Assembly: GCF_000315625.1 (NCBI RefSeq)
Contig: NW_005434440.1
Location: 1-55,619 of the forward strand
Origin: Guillardia theta CCMP2712
Taxonomy: Eukaryota; Cryptophyceae; Pyrenomonadales; Geminigeraceae
DNA length: 55,619 bases
Direction: 5' to 3'
The number at the start of each line of letters is the position of its first letter. The first letter of the stretch is position 1. The notes under the pieces are model-generated. The model worked only from the letters and a program-made list of their open reading frames with translations. It was not told the DNA's origin and did no database searches. Shown here one piece after another: positions 10,201 to 25,200 of the stretch. The translations under genes and the position numbers were made by a program.

Positions 10201-13200
10201 CTTCAACTTGACGTTGCAGCGTCTTGGAGATGGAGTTGACATCGAAGCCGGATCCATCATTCGGCTGAGGCTGTACAACTTCTCCAACAAAGGATTCTCT
10301 CAAGCGCAGACACAGAACGTAACAGTCGATGAAACATGGAGAGAAAAGTTTTTGATGGCTACGGCGACGTCGCAGGGATATGCGATAGAGACAGGTTCGA
10401 TGCCTGACTTCCAAGTGACTGCGTCAGAGTTTGAATGGCTCGACACATCATGGAGCATGAACAACGACCCAAGTCCATTGCTGTGCCCCCTCCGACAACC
10501 CGCGAGTCCATTGAGCAACGAGTATGCTGGAGCGAGGGCGCACTTCTCGTACTTGAGCATGAAGACGACTAATGCAGTTGCGTCCGGGTCTGTCCTGAGG
10601 TTCAGCTTTCCCAATGAGGACCTTGAAGTTGTCAGGACGACAGTGAACGCGTCACTTGCTATCTTCCGTTGCACCAACCTGTCAAGCAGTCTGGCTCGTT
10701 TGTCCACATTGTCTGCTCTTCGTGCGAATGATCGTGACACGTGCAACGGAACTTTTCAGAACTTCTCGTTTCAGGTGAATGTGAGTCAAGGCAGAGTTGT
10801 TCTTTCCACCATCCTTGGGGACTCGGTTCCTCCGGATGTAACGATCAACATGTTTGACATCGGGAAGTCGCCCGACGGTCTTGACAGTTTTCGCAACAAG
10901 AAGGTGTCAGGTGCTCATGGCATGTATACGTTAGAAACAGTAGACCCCTGGGGTGTTGTCGTTCACCAGCAAGACTTCTTTCCTGCGTACTGTGTCGAGG
11001 GTCGGACAGTGAGAGTTGTCACCAGGAACTATGACCTCACATCAAATTTCTCAGTCTCCGTCACAACAGACGTGGCAGGGGAATCAGGCGATCTGCAAGT
11101 CAAGTTTTCATACTCCCCTGTCATCGATCTTCCATCCTTTCAATCTGACAACTACTTGGTCGTTCACTTCCCATCAGATTTTGACATTGATTCAGCTACA
11201 GGCGAAGTTTTGTCGGGGTCAACCAGAGATTTTGGTTCTGCCGTCGCTCCCGGGACTTGCTTTGCAGAATCCTCAACGACTCCTCGTTTTTACTTCAAGT
11301 TGTCAGTGTTGCGCCGAGAGACTTCAATCATCATCAAGAGTTTCAGAAATCCTCCCTACGCGCAAGGTTTCTCCGTTGCTATCAACCACTCGCCTCTCAG
11401 AGGAACATTCTTGTTCGAAGTTTACGTCAAGTCAGGATCATGTTATCATTCGTTTGCTAGTGGCTCATGGCTTTCAACGGTCGTTCCTGGAACTCTTTCC
11501 TCAGCTGAACTGTTTCCACCTTCTCTTCCAGCTGGATCAGCGAAGGTCTCAATTCAGATCAAGTTCAAGCTTGCCAACATCGTACCAGAGAACGCAACCT
11601 TCATTGTTCGTCTGCCATCAAAGTTGCAATTCACTGACAAGTCTCGGATAGTTCCCAGCACCGAGGGATACATCTTCAAAGGATCGCTAAGTTCAGACTT
11701 TGACAACCAGACTCGGTTTCTTACACCCTACCAGTGCAGCTCTTTGTCATTGCAGTACTGTCCTGGCCCAGCAGAGAATTTCTCGTACTCTGTTGTCAGA
11801 TGTTCTTCTTGTCATTTACAGGCAAGCAGTCCCTCGTTCCTTGCCGATACCCTGGTAGCCTCCAGATCCCCGAGCTTGTCAAACCAAACCTACACCATTC
11901 CAGACATTTGTGAACCACCGTCCATGACAGACATGGAACCTGGATCGTTCATTGTACCGGTTGGTTGCTCTCTGAACGGAGTCAACTACTCCAATCAGTC
12001 TGTTGTCATCGTCTACAGAGAGCTACCTACACCGATCTCTGCCAATCAAACAGTGTCTTTGACCATTCTTGATGTCATCTCGCCGGATGAATACAACATC
12101 TTGCCAGGAAACATTGACGTGCAGATTTGGTCCTCCATTCACAATGCACTTATAGACCGCAACAATCTCATCGCACTGCAGGCAACTCGAACAGGATCAT
12201 TAGTTGACTTGGTTGCTCACCTTTCAAACGTACTTGTTGGACAAAGTACCATCCTTTATCTGAGCTTCAAGATCCCCGGCAAGGTCAATTTCCCTTTGAA
12301 CATTACCATCGACATTGATCGGAGCATGACTGTTGTGGGCCCCGTGATTGACTTGAACTTGTCAAACACGTATAACATCAGTGGTACACCGTTGGTCAAT
12401 GCAGTGACAGGCTCAACAAATCTCACCTTCTCAGTGCAATTGACATACCAGTCGACTGATACACATGTCATGCTGGCTGTTTCAGGACTCAGAAATCCGT
12501 CGGCAGGTGGAAGTTACAACCTAGTGAAGAAACTAGCGATCAGGAAACTTATTGGAGGAACCATCCAGGAAATGTACGAAGCTCCTCTGTCACCAATCTT
12601 TTACATAAATCCCGAGGGTTGCTCTATCAACACTCGGTTTGATGTCTTTCCGTTGACAACGGCCGATCTTGTCAACCTGACAGTCACCTTTGACCAGATT
12701 GTCAATGGCTCGAATGGTCTCAATTTCTCTGTCAGTGTTCCAACCGCTTTGCGTACTTCAGGAGCACTCAGATTGTATTCTGTTCTTGTGAACCAAGTGA
12801 AAGCAGCTCCTTCGGAGACGTCTGTCATTCTGCACGAGAGCTCTCAAGGATCTATTATTGTCGGAAAGGTCTCTGGCCTTTCGCTACTCTCCTGCCCTTG
12901 CACCATCAAGCTTGTTCTTGGACCCTTTCAAACAATGCAAGTGCAGCCTCCTATTCTCGTTGACAATCTCAAATTCCGAACTTTGTCCAGTTTTGACATA
13001 GCAAGCTATCAGCTGTCAGCCTGGGAGTCGCCGCTGTCATGGGGTTCGGAGACGTCAAGAGTTGTCTGTCAGTCATCCAACGCCTCTTTGACTCTCTCTG
13101 GTGCGGGACCGATCTCAAACCTCCTCACCTTGTCGTTGACGAATCCTGTCCTCGGGTATTGGGGCGGCCTTGACATCTCATTTGTGACCCCCGTAGCAGT

Positions 13201-16200
13201 GAAGAAGTCAAGTGTTATCGTCCTGAAATTTCCCCCTCGCTCCTTGTCCTTCTGTCGGTCAGTTGGAAGCAACCCTACGATCCGTGGAGCCCAGTGGTCC
13301 TCCTCACTCACCAGCAGAGCTTTGACTGAGGTCAACACCTCTTCAGCAACGCTCAACTTGACGTTTCCTGTACAATGCGGCGAGCCTGCCTACCCTACCA
13401 TCTTGGTCAAGCCTCTTACACCTGATACCATCCCAGCTGGCGTCCGGGTGGCTATGAATATCTCGCTGGTGAGGATGCCAGTCAACCCGATCTCAGTCCA
13501 GCTTGAGGTTCAAATCTACAATGGGTCGGTCGACTTCGCCTCCGCCGATGGGTCCCTCAGCTCTGGTCCAGCTGTCCAGCAAGCCTCAGGACTCTCAACA
13601 CCGGCAGCTGGGTTTGCGAATGTCGAGCTGCCGAGGAGCAATGTGTGGATCTATCCGGAATCAACGCTGGTGAGTGCAAGCACGTCCTTCAACGTTCTTT
13701 ATCACAGCCGGACGGGGCTGCCGTCCGATGGCTACCTTGAGGTGGACTTTCCTGATGGTTTCGATGTCTCTCAAGCTTCAGTTGCCGGTGCTGCTCTCTG
13801 TGGTGCTGCCACCTACAAAGACAGCACCAGTTACTCGCTCTCCTGGACCTCCACCTCGATCAACTCCAACTTTAAAGACCGACAGATTTACCTGATGAAA
13901 ACAACCGATTGTACGGTCTCAGAGTCCTTTTCATCTGACATGACAACCATTCTTCCCACCACCTTCTTCGGATTCACTGGTGGGGTTCGTAACACGCCAT
14001 TTCAAGGCTGCGTCAACAAGGGATTCGCAACGTACAAGATTTCGAAATATTCTGTGACGGCGACCACGAGGGTGGTGGAATTCTCTTCAACAGTGGCAGG
14101 TGATTCAAACACAGTGCTCAGGTACGCGATTGACAACATGTGTAGCACTTGCACTACAGTCATCGAGCGTGTAGGGAATCGGACCCTCAGAGTAAGAGGC
14201 TTCGCAAACAGCTTTCCACCCTTCTCTCTTGTCAACGTGACTTTTCAAAGGATTCTCAACGGTCCCGTTGCAGGCATCGCGAAGCAGGGCTATGCTCTCC
14301 GGGCATATGACAGTGCTGGTCGTCTGTTAGAGAGAGCTTTGGATATCACCCCTACCAACTTGACCAAAGTAAGCACCAACGCGTTTGTTCGGCTGCAAGA
14401 CTACTCGGCTCATGCGCGAGGAAGTTTCTATCTCTTTGTGGCCGCCACCAACCCGATAGCGGCTGGATCGGTGATCGTGATCTTCTTTCCTGCTGGTTTC
14501 GACGGAGCTGAGACGATCACACAAGCGCTTGTGCCTCCAGCCTCTGAAGTCCTTGACTTCCGACCCAGTTGGCTTCAGAACGCTGGCAATGTGCAGCAAG
14601 CGGTTGAAATGGAGGTTTTGAGCTCAGCTTGTCTATCGCAATGCTCCTCTCTGCGCGTGCGCGTCCTTTCTGATGTTGTGAGGGGAAAGATACTCTGCAT
14701 CAAGTTGGTGGGTATGCTGAGAAATCCACTCCGTCCCACCTCATTCAGCAATCTAACTGTGCTGGTACAAGACAGCACAGGGCAGGAGCAGATGTACAAT
14801 CAAAGTGTTCCTGGCTTCTCCATAACACCAGGCAAGTATGCAAACATGCAATTGACAACCAACAATTCGATCGTCGGAGAGACCTCAGAGCTTCAGTTTC
14901 AGTGGTACTCCGAGTCCGGAGTCGCCAGTACCGACTACTTCCAACTCCAAGTGCCACCGGCCTACGAATTCGTATGGAAGAGGAGTGATACACAAGAGGC
15001 CGTTCAGGTCCGAAGCTTCTCCAACTTACGGGGCATCCTTGCAGTGTATGCTGTCAATGGCAGCACCATCATCATCCGCCGAGACACTGCGATTCCAAGT
15101 CAAAACGTGTTGGTCAGCTTTTCGTTGGGACCCTTCAAGAACAGGTGAAATGTTCACATATAAGATGTATGTGTGATGCTGATGATGTTACAGGCGAGAA
15201 GCATCAACAAACTACAACAATCAAAGTGTTATTCCTGGCAATTTCACTCTCACCCTCTTTGATGTGAACAACAAATCAGTGGAGAGCTCTATTATCGTGG
15301 GTCCAGCACTAACAGCCAAGTATCTTGACGTGGAACTCAATTTCTCCGACTCCCGATCATCCTCGTTTTCGAATCTCACATTCGCTTTCACCTTGTTGAG
15401 ATCTTTCAGTTTTTCGGACAAGCTTATGATAGTTCTTCCACCGGGGTTTGCGGTATTGCCGCAGATTGGCTGCACTTTTGTTGTGAATAATGCGTTTCCG
15501 TCAGTTTGCTCCGTCTTCAATAAGAAACTGATCAATGACACGAAACTCTTCGTCGGCCTTGAGTTGAGAAGCTTTGGAAATCTCAGCTCAGGACAGAGTT
15601 TTTCTCTTACTCTCAGCAACGTTCTGAATCCTAAGGCAGGGAGACAATTGACTGGTCCCTTCCTGCTCATGACAACTGATGGTGTTTGCAGCATAGCATC
15701 ACTTCAGTCTTGCTACTCGACCATCCTGTCAAACTACCGGGCAAACAAGGACTATCAAATTGTTGAAGGAATGATGTCAGGAACCATCAGTCTCTCTCAA
15801 TCCCTAGCCGGAGACCAAGTTCAGCTGTCAGTCGACCTGACAACTCGCAACCCATTCCCAGCAGGGGGGAGTGTAGTAGTCAAACTCGCTCCAGATTTTT
15901 TTGCGGTTGAAGGAGTGCGGTACTGTTCTTCTTTGTTGTTGAACGGAGTCTGCAACAACCCATGCCATGACGGCATCAACTGCGCCGTCGGCTTGAAAGC
16001 TGATGTTCAAGTCTTCTCTGCAGATTCAGGGCGTGAGGTGGTGCTTGTCAACAGTATGCAACCAACTCTTTTCACCGATTCCGGACTTGTGTTTCTGCCA
16101 GGTCTGCAAGACTTGGGGGCAACGGATGCCTTGTACGTTCCCGGGTTCGAAGGGGTTAGGATAGCTTTCAATATCTCTTCCATTCGAACGAGACAGGTTT

Positions 16201-19200
16201 CTGGTCGCGCAGGTCTGTTTGACATCTTCACGAGAGACGCCAACGGAATGAATGTTGACCGATTGACTGACTACGCCGACTCCTCATTGTTTCAGCCCAA
16301 CTCTCTACTGTCAGTCGAAGTTGCTCCTCTCAGCCTTGCCGCGGGTCTTGTCACTGCCTTGTACGTTCGCTTCGAAAATTTCAATCCGATCCCTCAAGAC
16401 GGCAGCATTGAGATCGGCCTGCCTCAGAGCTTTGCCTTGAGTGATGTCCGCATTCCTAACGGAGTCTTTCCAGACTCGTCTGGCATGAAGTATCTCAACG
16501 GAAACATCAATATCTCACACGTCAACCAGACCTCAGTCGTTCTTTCGCTCGTCCACCTCAACGAGTCGATAGCTTCCAACACCAATGTCAGATTGTTCTT
16601 GCAAGACATTCATAACCCTCTAGAACAAGGATTGTATTCCATGCCAAAAGTGAGAACCAAGTCCTCAGCCAACCTTGTCATCGATCAAGATCTCCAGGTG
16701 CTTGCAAACTCAATCCTCCCTGCTGTGATGCAGTCTGCAACGCTGTATCAACCTGCTGGTCCTGTAGTTGGCATTGGTCAAGATCAAAAACTCAATTTTG
16801 TTGCTCGAACTCTTATCAACGGTCATGTCAAAATATCGTTCCCCCCTTCATTCATATTTGCTATCAAAACCGTCCCCGTCAAGGAGATCAAGAAGGATGG
16901 TCTTACCCATTGCAGTAACAACTGTCAACTTTCAGCAGCTGTTACACCCTCTAACGTTGAGCTCTTACGAGTGCAAGGTGTCATACCATTCTCAGTGTTT
17001 GCTGACAGGGTGCAGACTGTAACGGTTTATGGATCAGGTTTCTCGTCTCAACTTGGACCAGTGATACCTGTCTTGGGTGGCGAAGTACTCCAGGTCATGT
17101 CAATGACGGACGTACGAATGCTGGTCCAGATCACTTGCCCTGCTAGTTCCTACTGCCAGATTCAATCTTCAGACAAAAGAATGTTGTCAATCGAATTGAG
17201 CTACACCACAGAGAAAAACTTGACGCTTTTCACCGCTGACAAGGTCAACATTACCTTATACAAACCAGTGGCTGGTGCATGTCCAAACAACTGTGGAGGG
17301 TCGAAGAGAGGTGTTTGTACAACATCTGTTTGCACCTGTTTCTATCCTTTCACAGGGATCGATTGCAGCACTGCTCCTTTCATTCGCAGTGTTTCACCGA
17401 ATTTCGCCAGTTCTTCGGGAGGCTCCGTCGTTGAGCTCTCAGTCACAAGTCCTTATCCTCTTTCCGACCTGGGCAGGAGCTACAGGTGCATCTTTGACAC
17501 TAGGATTGTGACGGCTGTATACAACAGCGCAAGGCAAAGCTTGACGTGCACAGTTCCTCCTATGACGAACAATGATGCAATCCTCATAGATATTTCGATC
17601 GATCAAGGCTTGACATGTGAGGTCGAGGGCTGCTGTTTCACCTCAGACCCTTGCTTCATCGGCGCCTTGTCGGGTCGACCACTGTCATTCAGCTATTATG
17701 ATGCTGCAGCTGTACCAACAGTGGGCTATCTTGAAGTAGACGCTTCGTTCCATGCTCACATCTTCACGCATGGGTCTCATGCCGGGTCTGATCTGCCTCA
17801 TGCGCATATCGTACATGTCGCAGACCTTGTGAGTGGTACAGTGCAGGACGCCACGAGGTTTGGGTTCCACCTGGAGCCAGGAAAGGACTGCGGTCAAGAT
17901 GCAGGCTGCGTGGGGTTCACGGTAGTCTTCCAAGGAAGCGACTTCGAGCAAACAGCAGAGATCCTGAGCTACTCGCACACAGACAAGTATGCCACCATCT
18001 CGGAGATTGCCATCGCTCCAACGTCTGGCTTCACTTACACCATCGGCCAGTACCTCGTCGCTCGATCCCTCACCGTCGATCGCTCGTGTGCGTGCGAGCG
18101 AGGCAGCTTTGACTGTCACTGCTACAGCCGCACCGGCTACCACGACCACGTCTTGATTCATAGACACCTGACCTCACCTCCTCACGTGCACATGATTCAC
18201 CTCGCTACCCCCGCCATCGGCACTCCTCCACCCCTTGCAAACTTGAGTCAAACCAAAGAGATGGATGAATCGATCGCGAGACTCTTTGCCGGTGGTCCCT
18301 ATGACATTGTTCCATGGCAGTTCGTTCAGGGGCTGACCGACTTCAGTATCCTCGAAGAGGACATGATCAGATCAGACGGCTACGACGTTGAGTTCAAATT
18401 GCCCTTCAACGTGACCTCTGCGACTGACATTGATGTTACCTTTGACAGCTCCAACCTGATCATGATGCGGCAGAGCTCGGGGCCGTCGGGAGTCTTTCAA
18501 GTTCGTACGATGGATTACTCAAGGCAGACGGCATGCCTTAAGTCTGCTCGAGCTTGCAACACTGTGGTGGAGCGAGGCTTGTTGGTTTCGTCTGTGTTGG
18601 TCACTCCTGGCACTTTGACGCTCTCAGTTGCTGCTTCGGTTCAAACTGCCGCAAGTCGGTGTGATCTTCTTTTCAGCTTCAAACTTCAGAATCAAATTCC
18701 TAGCGCAAACGGGAAACCAGGACACTTGGAAATCTTCTTGCCAAAGGTGGTCAAAGTGGACAGAACGAGCTCGGTTTCAAGGTGTGGTAGCGTGGCTTGT
18801 GACAGTTCTGACTCTGTCCCTTACTACTTCTCTCTTGTCCAGTGTAGCTCTCCAAACTATGCCAGCGCAGAGCCATGCAAGGCCGCGTCAAACTACATGC
18901 TGGCATCCAAGTATCCAGACTTGTTCAGTGACAGTCAGATTGTCCTTGTGGAGCTTGACAGCGCCTTGCCCGTCAACGAGGCTCTCACGTTCAAGCTGTT
19001 CAACGTCGTTCTACCCCCGTTCTCAGGGCAAACTGACCCCTTCTACATGCGATCTACGGTTGCAGATGGCAGTGTGGTGGACTCCGGAATGGCTTCAGGT
19101 ATCAGCATTGAGCCTCAGGCATTTCTTTCAGCAGACCTTCAGCACAGTGACGAGACTGTCTTAGCTCTCAGCAGCTTTGTGATCAATTTTGTTCCCATCG

Positions 19201-22200
19201 TTCCTTTGTCGTCTGGCTCATCTTGCAAGATAGAATTTCCGTCAAACTTTGACATTGCTAACATTCAAATTTCTGTTGGGAATATTTCCTCTCAGAATTT
19301 CAGCCTCGTCAACAGAAGCGCGACCTTCACATGCGCGTCTGCTCACATTGTTGTTGAGAACGTGAGGAATCCGGACAATGTGGGCTTGAGTGGGAGGGTG
19401 AGGGTGTCAACTTTGGTACAGGAGGGAAGTGCTTACGAGCTACAATCGTTTCTGTCGCAACCTCTGAGTGTAAGAGAAGCTCATTTTGACAACGTCATGA
19501 TCGATCTGACCGACTCGTTCACATCTGCCGTGTCAACCATCAAGATTTCATTGAAATCTCCCATCTCTCTCAATCATGCGACGAGCTTGAGGATCTCTTT
19601 CCCTTCTGGGTTTTCAATCAGATGCAGGAGAGACATCGGTAGCTTGACGTTTCAAGATGGTTGTGAGACGCCATTTGAAGCGTTTGACTCCAACGGAAAG
19701 AACTGTACCGGAAGGCATTGTACCAGCTGCCCGATTGCCTATATCATCGCACAGATTCCTTCCTGTGTGTCGAACTCCTTGTTTGTTGCCAACTTCTCCA
19801 TTCCAGATCTTGTCAACCCAGACTTTGATGGAAGGTTGGAGGGATTTTCGCCAAGCTTGGAGAAGCAGGGGAGTGTGTTAGTCGTGAGTACGGGCATGCC
19901 AATACCCAACCTGTTCCTCTATCCCCGGAAACTTCTGTCTAACATCAGTTTGACTCCGCCTTACGCGGGAAGTGAATCAGTGTTGAACTTGTTTGTAAAC
20001 AATTCTGATGGAAACATTACAGATCCTTTCCTTGTGCTCGACATCCCAGCGTTCTTTGAGTTTGATCGTAACGCTGTTCATATAATGATCAACGGAAATT
20101 CTTGCACTTGCATGCGAGCAACCAACGAAGGGTGCTGTCAGTATGGGCGAAGTTTTTACCTACGCCCCACGATCAGGCTGCCTCCTGCGCTCTCTTACAA
20201 CCTGACGATCACGGGGGTGAAGAATCGTTTGACGGCAGGCAGCGCCACTTTTACCTTGCGGTCTGCAAACGACTCAAAGACGATGAAATTCACGAGTCAA
20301 GCTCTGATCGACACATTCATAGATCCATACCCCTTGTCAAACAGCTCAGTCAAGCCTTTTCTGCGCGAAGTTGTCAAAATCCAACCGAATGGAGCGTCTG
20401 AGGGAGTGTACATTGCTACTGGCGAGTTTCACGCTGGGTCAATAATGATGTTGAATGTGAGTTTTCAAGCCATACCAGGACATGCGTTCTCTAACCTGAG
20501 CATCGCGTTTGACCAGGGCTTCAACTTGGATGAAGCTCAAGTTCAGTTGGAGCCTGGGATTCGGGACTATGTGAGCAGTTCAAACACCACCGGCAATGAC
20601 CTTCTCTGTATTTCTCTTCCCCTCGAATTCGCTTCACAGTATCAACTGTGTAGAGCACGAGACGTACCAGCAATCAACCTTGACTTGACAGGCGCTTCCA
20701 GCAGACTCCCTGCAGTCATAGAGTTTCAGATCTCTGGGATCAGAGCTCCGACCAGCCGACAGGGAGAGTTGATGGACTTGAGGATCCAGACCATCTCATC
20801 ACGTGGGTTTGTGGTGGACGAGGGTCGCTCACACAAGTACATCTTGAAGCCCGGGACTCTTAGAGACGTTGAGATCAAGATGATTCCCTCTATTCGATCT
20901 CCTTTCCCTGCCGTGAATCAAACCATGTACCTCAATGTCTCCTTTGCCTTCTCTACTGAATTCTACCCGGAAAGTGAAGTTGCTCTTAACTTCGGTCTAG
21001 GACTGCGGCAGAATTTTGATTTTGTGGGCATGGGAATACCGGATTACTTGAACGTGTCGGAAGGGAGTAATTTTGAGTTCATTGCAATGGAGGGAGTAGA
21101 TGTTCCTACCAAGACAGTGAGAGCGTACAATGCAGATGTCAACTTTAGCAGTGGTAACTTGAGCTTCTCTGTATCCTTCAACAGCCACTTTGATCCAGGA
21201 GACAGGATTTGGTTTGTCCTCTCCAACATTCGGAGGATTGATTCGAACAGTACTGGCAATGAAACTGTCAGCAGTGACGCGACCGTTACTCTCGTGGCCA
21301 AGAACCGCTCATGCACTGATCCATCATGTTATCTTGAATCAGCAGTGAGCAACATCACCTTCTACAACTTCAATCAGACTTCTGCATGCTCAACGGGCAC
21401 GTTAGACAGCACGAGCTTTGTTGCCTGGTCGCAGAGCTTGACCAGTCAGCTTGACTGTCAGAGCAGCTTTAGCGCAATGACACCAGTTGCTCCATCAGAC
21501 ATTACACTAAAAGTTGTCTCAAATTTGACGATGTCAATCTCTTGGAAAAATCCAACCCCGGATTATTCTACAAATCAAGATTACTTCTTTCTGGGCTATG
21601 AGTTTTTGATTCGACTCTTTACAGGGCAATCGACCTTGTTCACTGAGACCAGGAGTCATCAGTGTTGTGCCGGCTATACTGAATGTTGCCAATTCAATCA
21701 GCTAGATTACAATCCAGCAAACAAGACGAGCAATCTTAATGGGAAAGGAATTGGGGTAAGCATAAGAATCAAGAATGCCTTCGGGTTCGGCCCCTACAGC
21801 AGCGAACAAACTTCAGTCATCGTCGGAGCTCCATCGGCACCCTCTCTCACAACAGTCATCATGGGCACCAACCTTATCTTGAACATAACGAGACCACAAG
21901 ATATGGGGGTAGGTGTCAATGTCGACCCTTCGAACAGCTTGGCAGCTCTCGCCTACTATGAGATCCAGTACAAGCTCAGTGATTCAAACAAGTGGCTGCT
22001 TCTAACAGAAACTGCAAACACCATCATCGTATGGAACCTCTTTGTTGAATTCTTGGAAGGAAAGAGTTATGTGTTCCGAGTGAGAGCTTACAATCGGATC
22101 TCTCCCGGAGACTGGCTTGAGCTCACAGAGCCCCTTCTGATTACGGGCGTCCCCGATGCTCCGATAATCAGAGATGTAGAGATGAGATGGCTGCAACTCA

Positions 22201-25200
22201 AGGTGACCATGAGCAACCCAGTGGTCAACGCTAGCAACACAAGTTATGACGTACTAGAAGCTCAAGTCATCCAGCTCACTGAGAGCAACTTTGAAGCTTG
22301 CTGCAACAGTGAACCCTGGAAGGACTGCAGTGCGAGAATATCGAATGTCAGTTACGCCACCACACACAACTTCACTGTCAGTGTTGCTCAAGGGACCCTC
22401 GCTCGTCTTGGCTCGACAGACCTTTATGTATTCAATGCAACTGCTGTTGAGTTCAGAAAGGCGTATAGGTACAAGGCCAGAACTCGCAGCGTGGTGGGAT
22501 GGAGCACCTGGTCTGAATGGTCCCCAGCAGTTCAGATGCAATCGAATCGACTGCCCTCGGTGTCGGCACCTGCAGCAGAGTACAAGGAAGCGATGAAGGC
22601 CTCGATCTCATGGCAAGTGAACGACTCTTTGACTAGAGATTACATCTTCAAAGTCACGCAACGGCATCTACCTTCTTATCCCTTCGCGGGAGTCAGTGAT
22701 GCCTCGCAAGTCCAGGACGTTTCGACGCCTTCGGAGTACCTGAAACCAGACACGCCTGGATTTCAGTCGCTCAGGTCATGGAACGCGACCGATATAGAGC
22801 ATTTTGACTCGGACGGCCAACATTACGTCATTGTTGCTAGTTACAACTCACAGAAAGCCTCCAACCCTGGCGCTACAATAATATACCGTAAGAGAATGGC
22901 TTGGAGCCTATTTGAAGGCGAATGCCGCGGCGACGCGTATCATTATTGCAATCATTTCAAGGCCAACAAGGAACTGTTTCCTAATGACATCACGTTTGCA
23001 GGCAATCTCTCCATCCATCAAGTTCTGTCGACCTTTGGAACCACTCGCATCAAGGTCGTCAAGGTAACGGAAGAGGAAAACAAAGTCTTTCTCTTCACAA
23101 TCAACGAAAGAAAGCCTTCTGGTTATATCTGTGTAGATGACATGACCGGAAGGCCCGTGAATGGTACCTGGGACGCAACTGTATCGTGCAATCACAGCAT
23201 GGCTGGTTCTTGTGCATTTCCAAATCAGACTTGCCTAGCAAATCCTACCTTACCAATGGTGGCAGGACATGAAGTGATGGTGTACTCATTTCGTAGTGAT
23301 GGATACTTTCATTATCAGCAGACATTAGATCTCAAAGCTGTCAGTGATGTGAAGCAAACTTATGAATGCAACTCAACAATGGTAATCTTCGCAAAGACAA
23401 GTGACAACGTAGAGATATACAAGTGGAGCAAAGCTGATCAGTCCTTCGTACCCTTCCAGATCATCTCATCGGATGGAAGTCGAGCGGTTGAGACCTATAG
23501 AGATGAACACGATTCGCTCTGGATGTTCATCTCCCACACCTTGGCTGCAGACCTTCTGCAAAATGTTTACAAGTGGCACAATTGCTCCTTCATAGCAAAC
23601 AACTCGATCCCTGACATCAACGATGGGGACTGTTTGCATTCTGTCAGGATTGAATCTCGAGATCTTTTCATCAAGTGTTCTGGTCAAAATATTTCTGTTC
23701 TTGATATATCCAAACCAAACATGGCGCTTATACAACACATAGAATTTGAAGGCCAGGTGCAGGTTCAACCGTTCTCTATGCTCAACGGCAACGCAGTCAA
23801 TTACTTCTGCCTGGTTGCTTGCAGAGGTTCATATCATTCAGTGCTGATCAAATGGGAAAAAACAGTTGCCAGCACTGGAGTTGTGTTGTTTGAAGGATTT
23901 GTGGCTTTCCGATATCTTTACACGGCAAACCCTCAGCGGTGGACTGTCTTCAAAGTTGACAGCAGCTTGTTTGCAGCTGTTGCTACCATGACTCATTACG
24001 AGGCGACCAATGAGCGATCCTCGCAAGTTCTACTCGGCTGTCAACATTCAGATGTTCAGTACACGTCTGCAGACTCTTGTTGTGCCAAAGCCGGTTCATT
24101 CTGCATCGCACAAGGTTCCTCATACTTTGATATCTTGTGGAATGGAACTGCTTCTTTTGTGCCTGTCTTTCAGCTCTCTCAATATTATTGGCCGACTTAC
24201 GACATTCAAGAATCTTTTGCGTGAGTGATTGTTTCCCTTTATTTGAAAACCTTGACTTTGTTTTCAGGTGTAATATGCACACTGAAATCAACTTGACCTG
24301 GGCATCGGCTGGACCATCATACGATATGTTTGGCGACAAGACCATCGTCTCCATTCAATCTTACAACTTTTACGGTCTCGGTCAAAAATCGACAACAGTC
24401 GACGTGAGGGGAATAGAGCCGCCAGCGCCTCCTTCACGTTTGGTTGTTGCTAACGGGGATGCAAAGACTCTGGAGATTTCCTGGACTGCTCCGTTAAGTG
24501 ATGGTGAAATCAGGCCCGACGAAAGACGATCAGATCCGAGCAAAAGGATAATCGACAAATATTATGTTGTGCTCTACCATTCAGACTGCAATTCAGTCAA
24601 TCAGCTTTCAGTTCCGGCGTATGAGGCGTTTGTTGATTCAAACACTTTTAGTCGCACTGTAACTGATAGAAACTTCGTGACTGGTGACCAATACTGCGTT
24701 CAAGTACAGGCTGCGAACCTGCTGGGATTTAGCGAAAAGATTGACAAGCTTGTGTACATGCTCAAGAAACCAGGACCTGTCGTTCGATTCGAAGCATCCA
24801 ACCTTCCAGGTCCCATGTCAGTTTGTGTCTCTTGGGAGTTTCCAAGCGACGTCGGCTTTGGGCTAGCAGAAACTCCAGCAGGATTCACAGACTTTGAGAT
24901 TGAATTTTTCTTATCTCCCGTCCCGGTAGCATTCTATCCCGATGGAACCTTGAACAACGCTTCTTCTGCGCAGAACTTCACTTTCACAGCCCTCGATCCG
25001 AGGAATACGACCTTGGACCGACAGCATCTAGTCAAAGGAAAACATTACTACCTCTACGCTCGCTGCAAGAACAAGGCTGGGTACTCTGATGTTACTTTTC
25101 TGACCTTCTGCGCGATTGACTTGCCAGCTCCTCCGCAACTACAATCGGCTCTTGTGAGTGGAGCGCTGTCAGTGAATGTCTCCTGGACTACACCCAACGA

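Larger units (their letters stand above)
4211..17276 (+). other. Domain region: N-terminal NP-motif beta-sandwich-like repeats
   Basis: Residues about 60-4330 (after intron 1 removal) consist of diverged units of roughly 200-300 residues. Each has a segment like GSxxVxFPxxFDVS and, later, a short motif of the form (I/V)xG(I/V/F)xNPxxxG. Examples are GIVNPLYTPG, GVVNPRVSG, GFRNPVISPS, GLRNPSAGG, DIHNPLEQG. The alternation of hydrophobic strands suggests beta-sandwich modules. I do not recognise a named Pfam family; this is a description, not an assignment. The same repeat resumes after the histidine-rich block (18230-21480). Confidence 0.6.
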
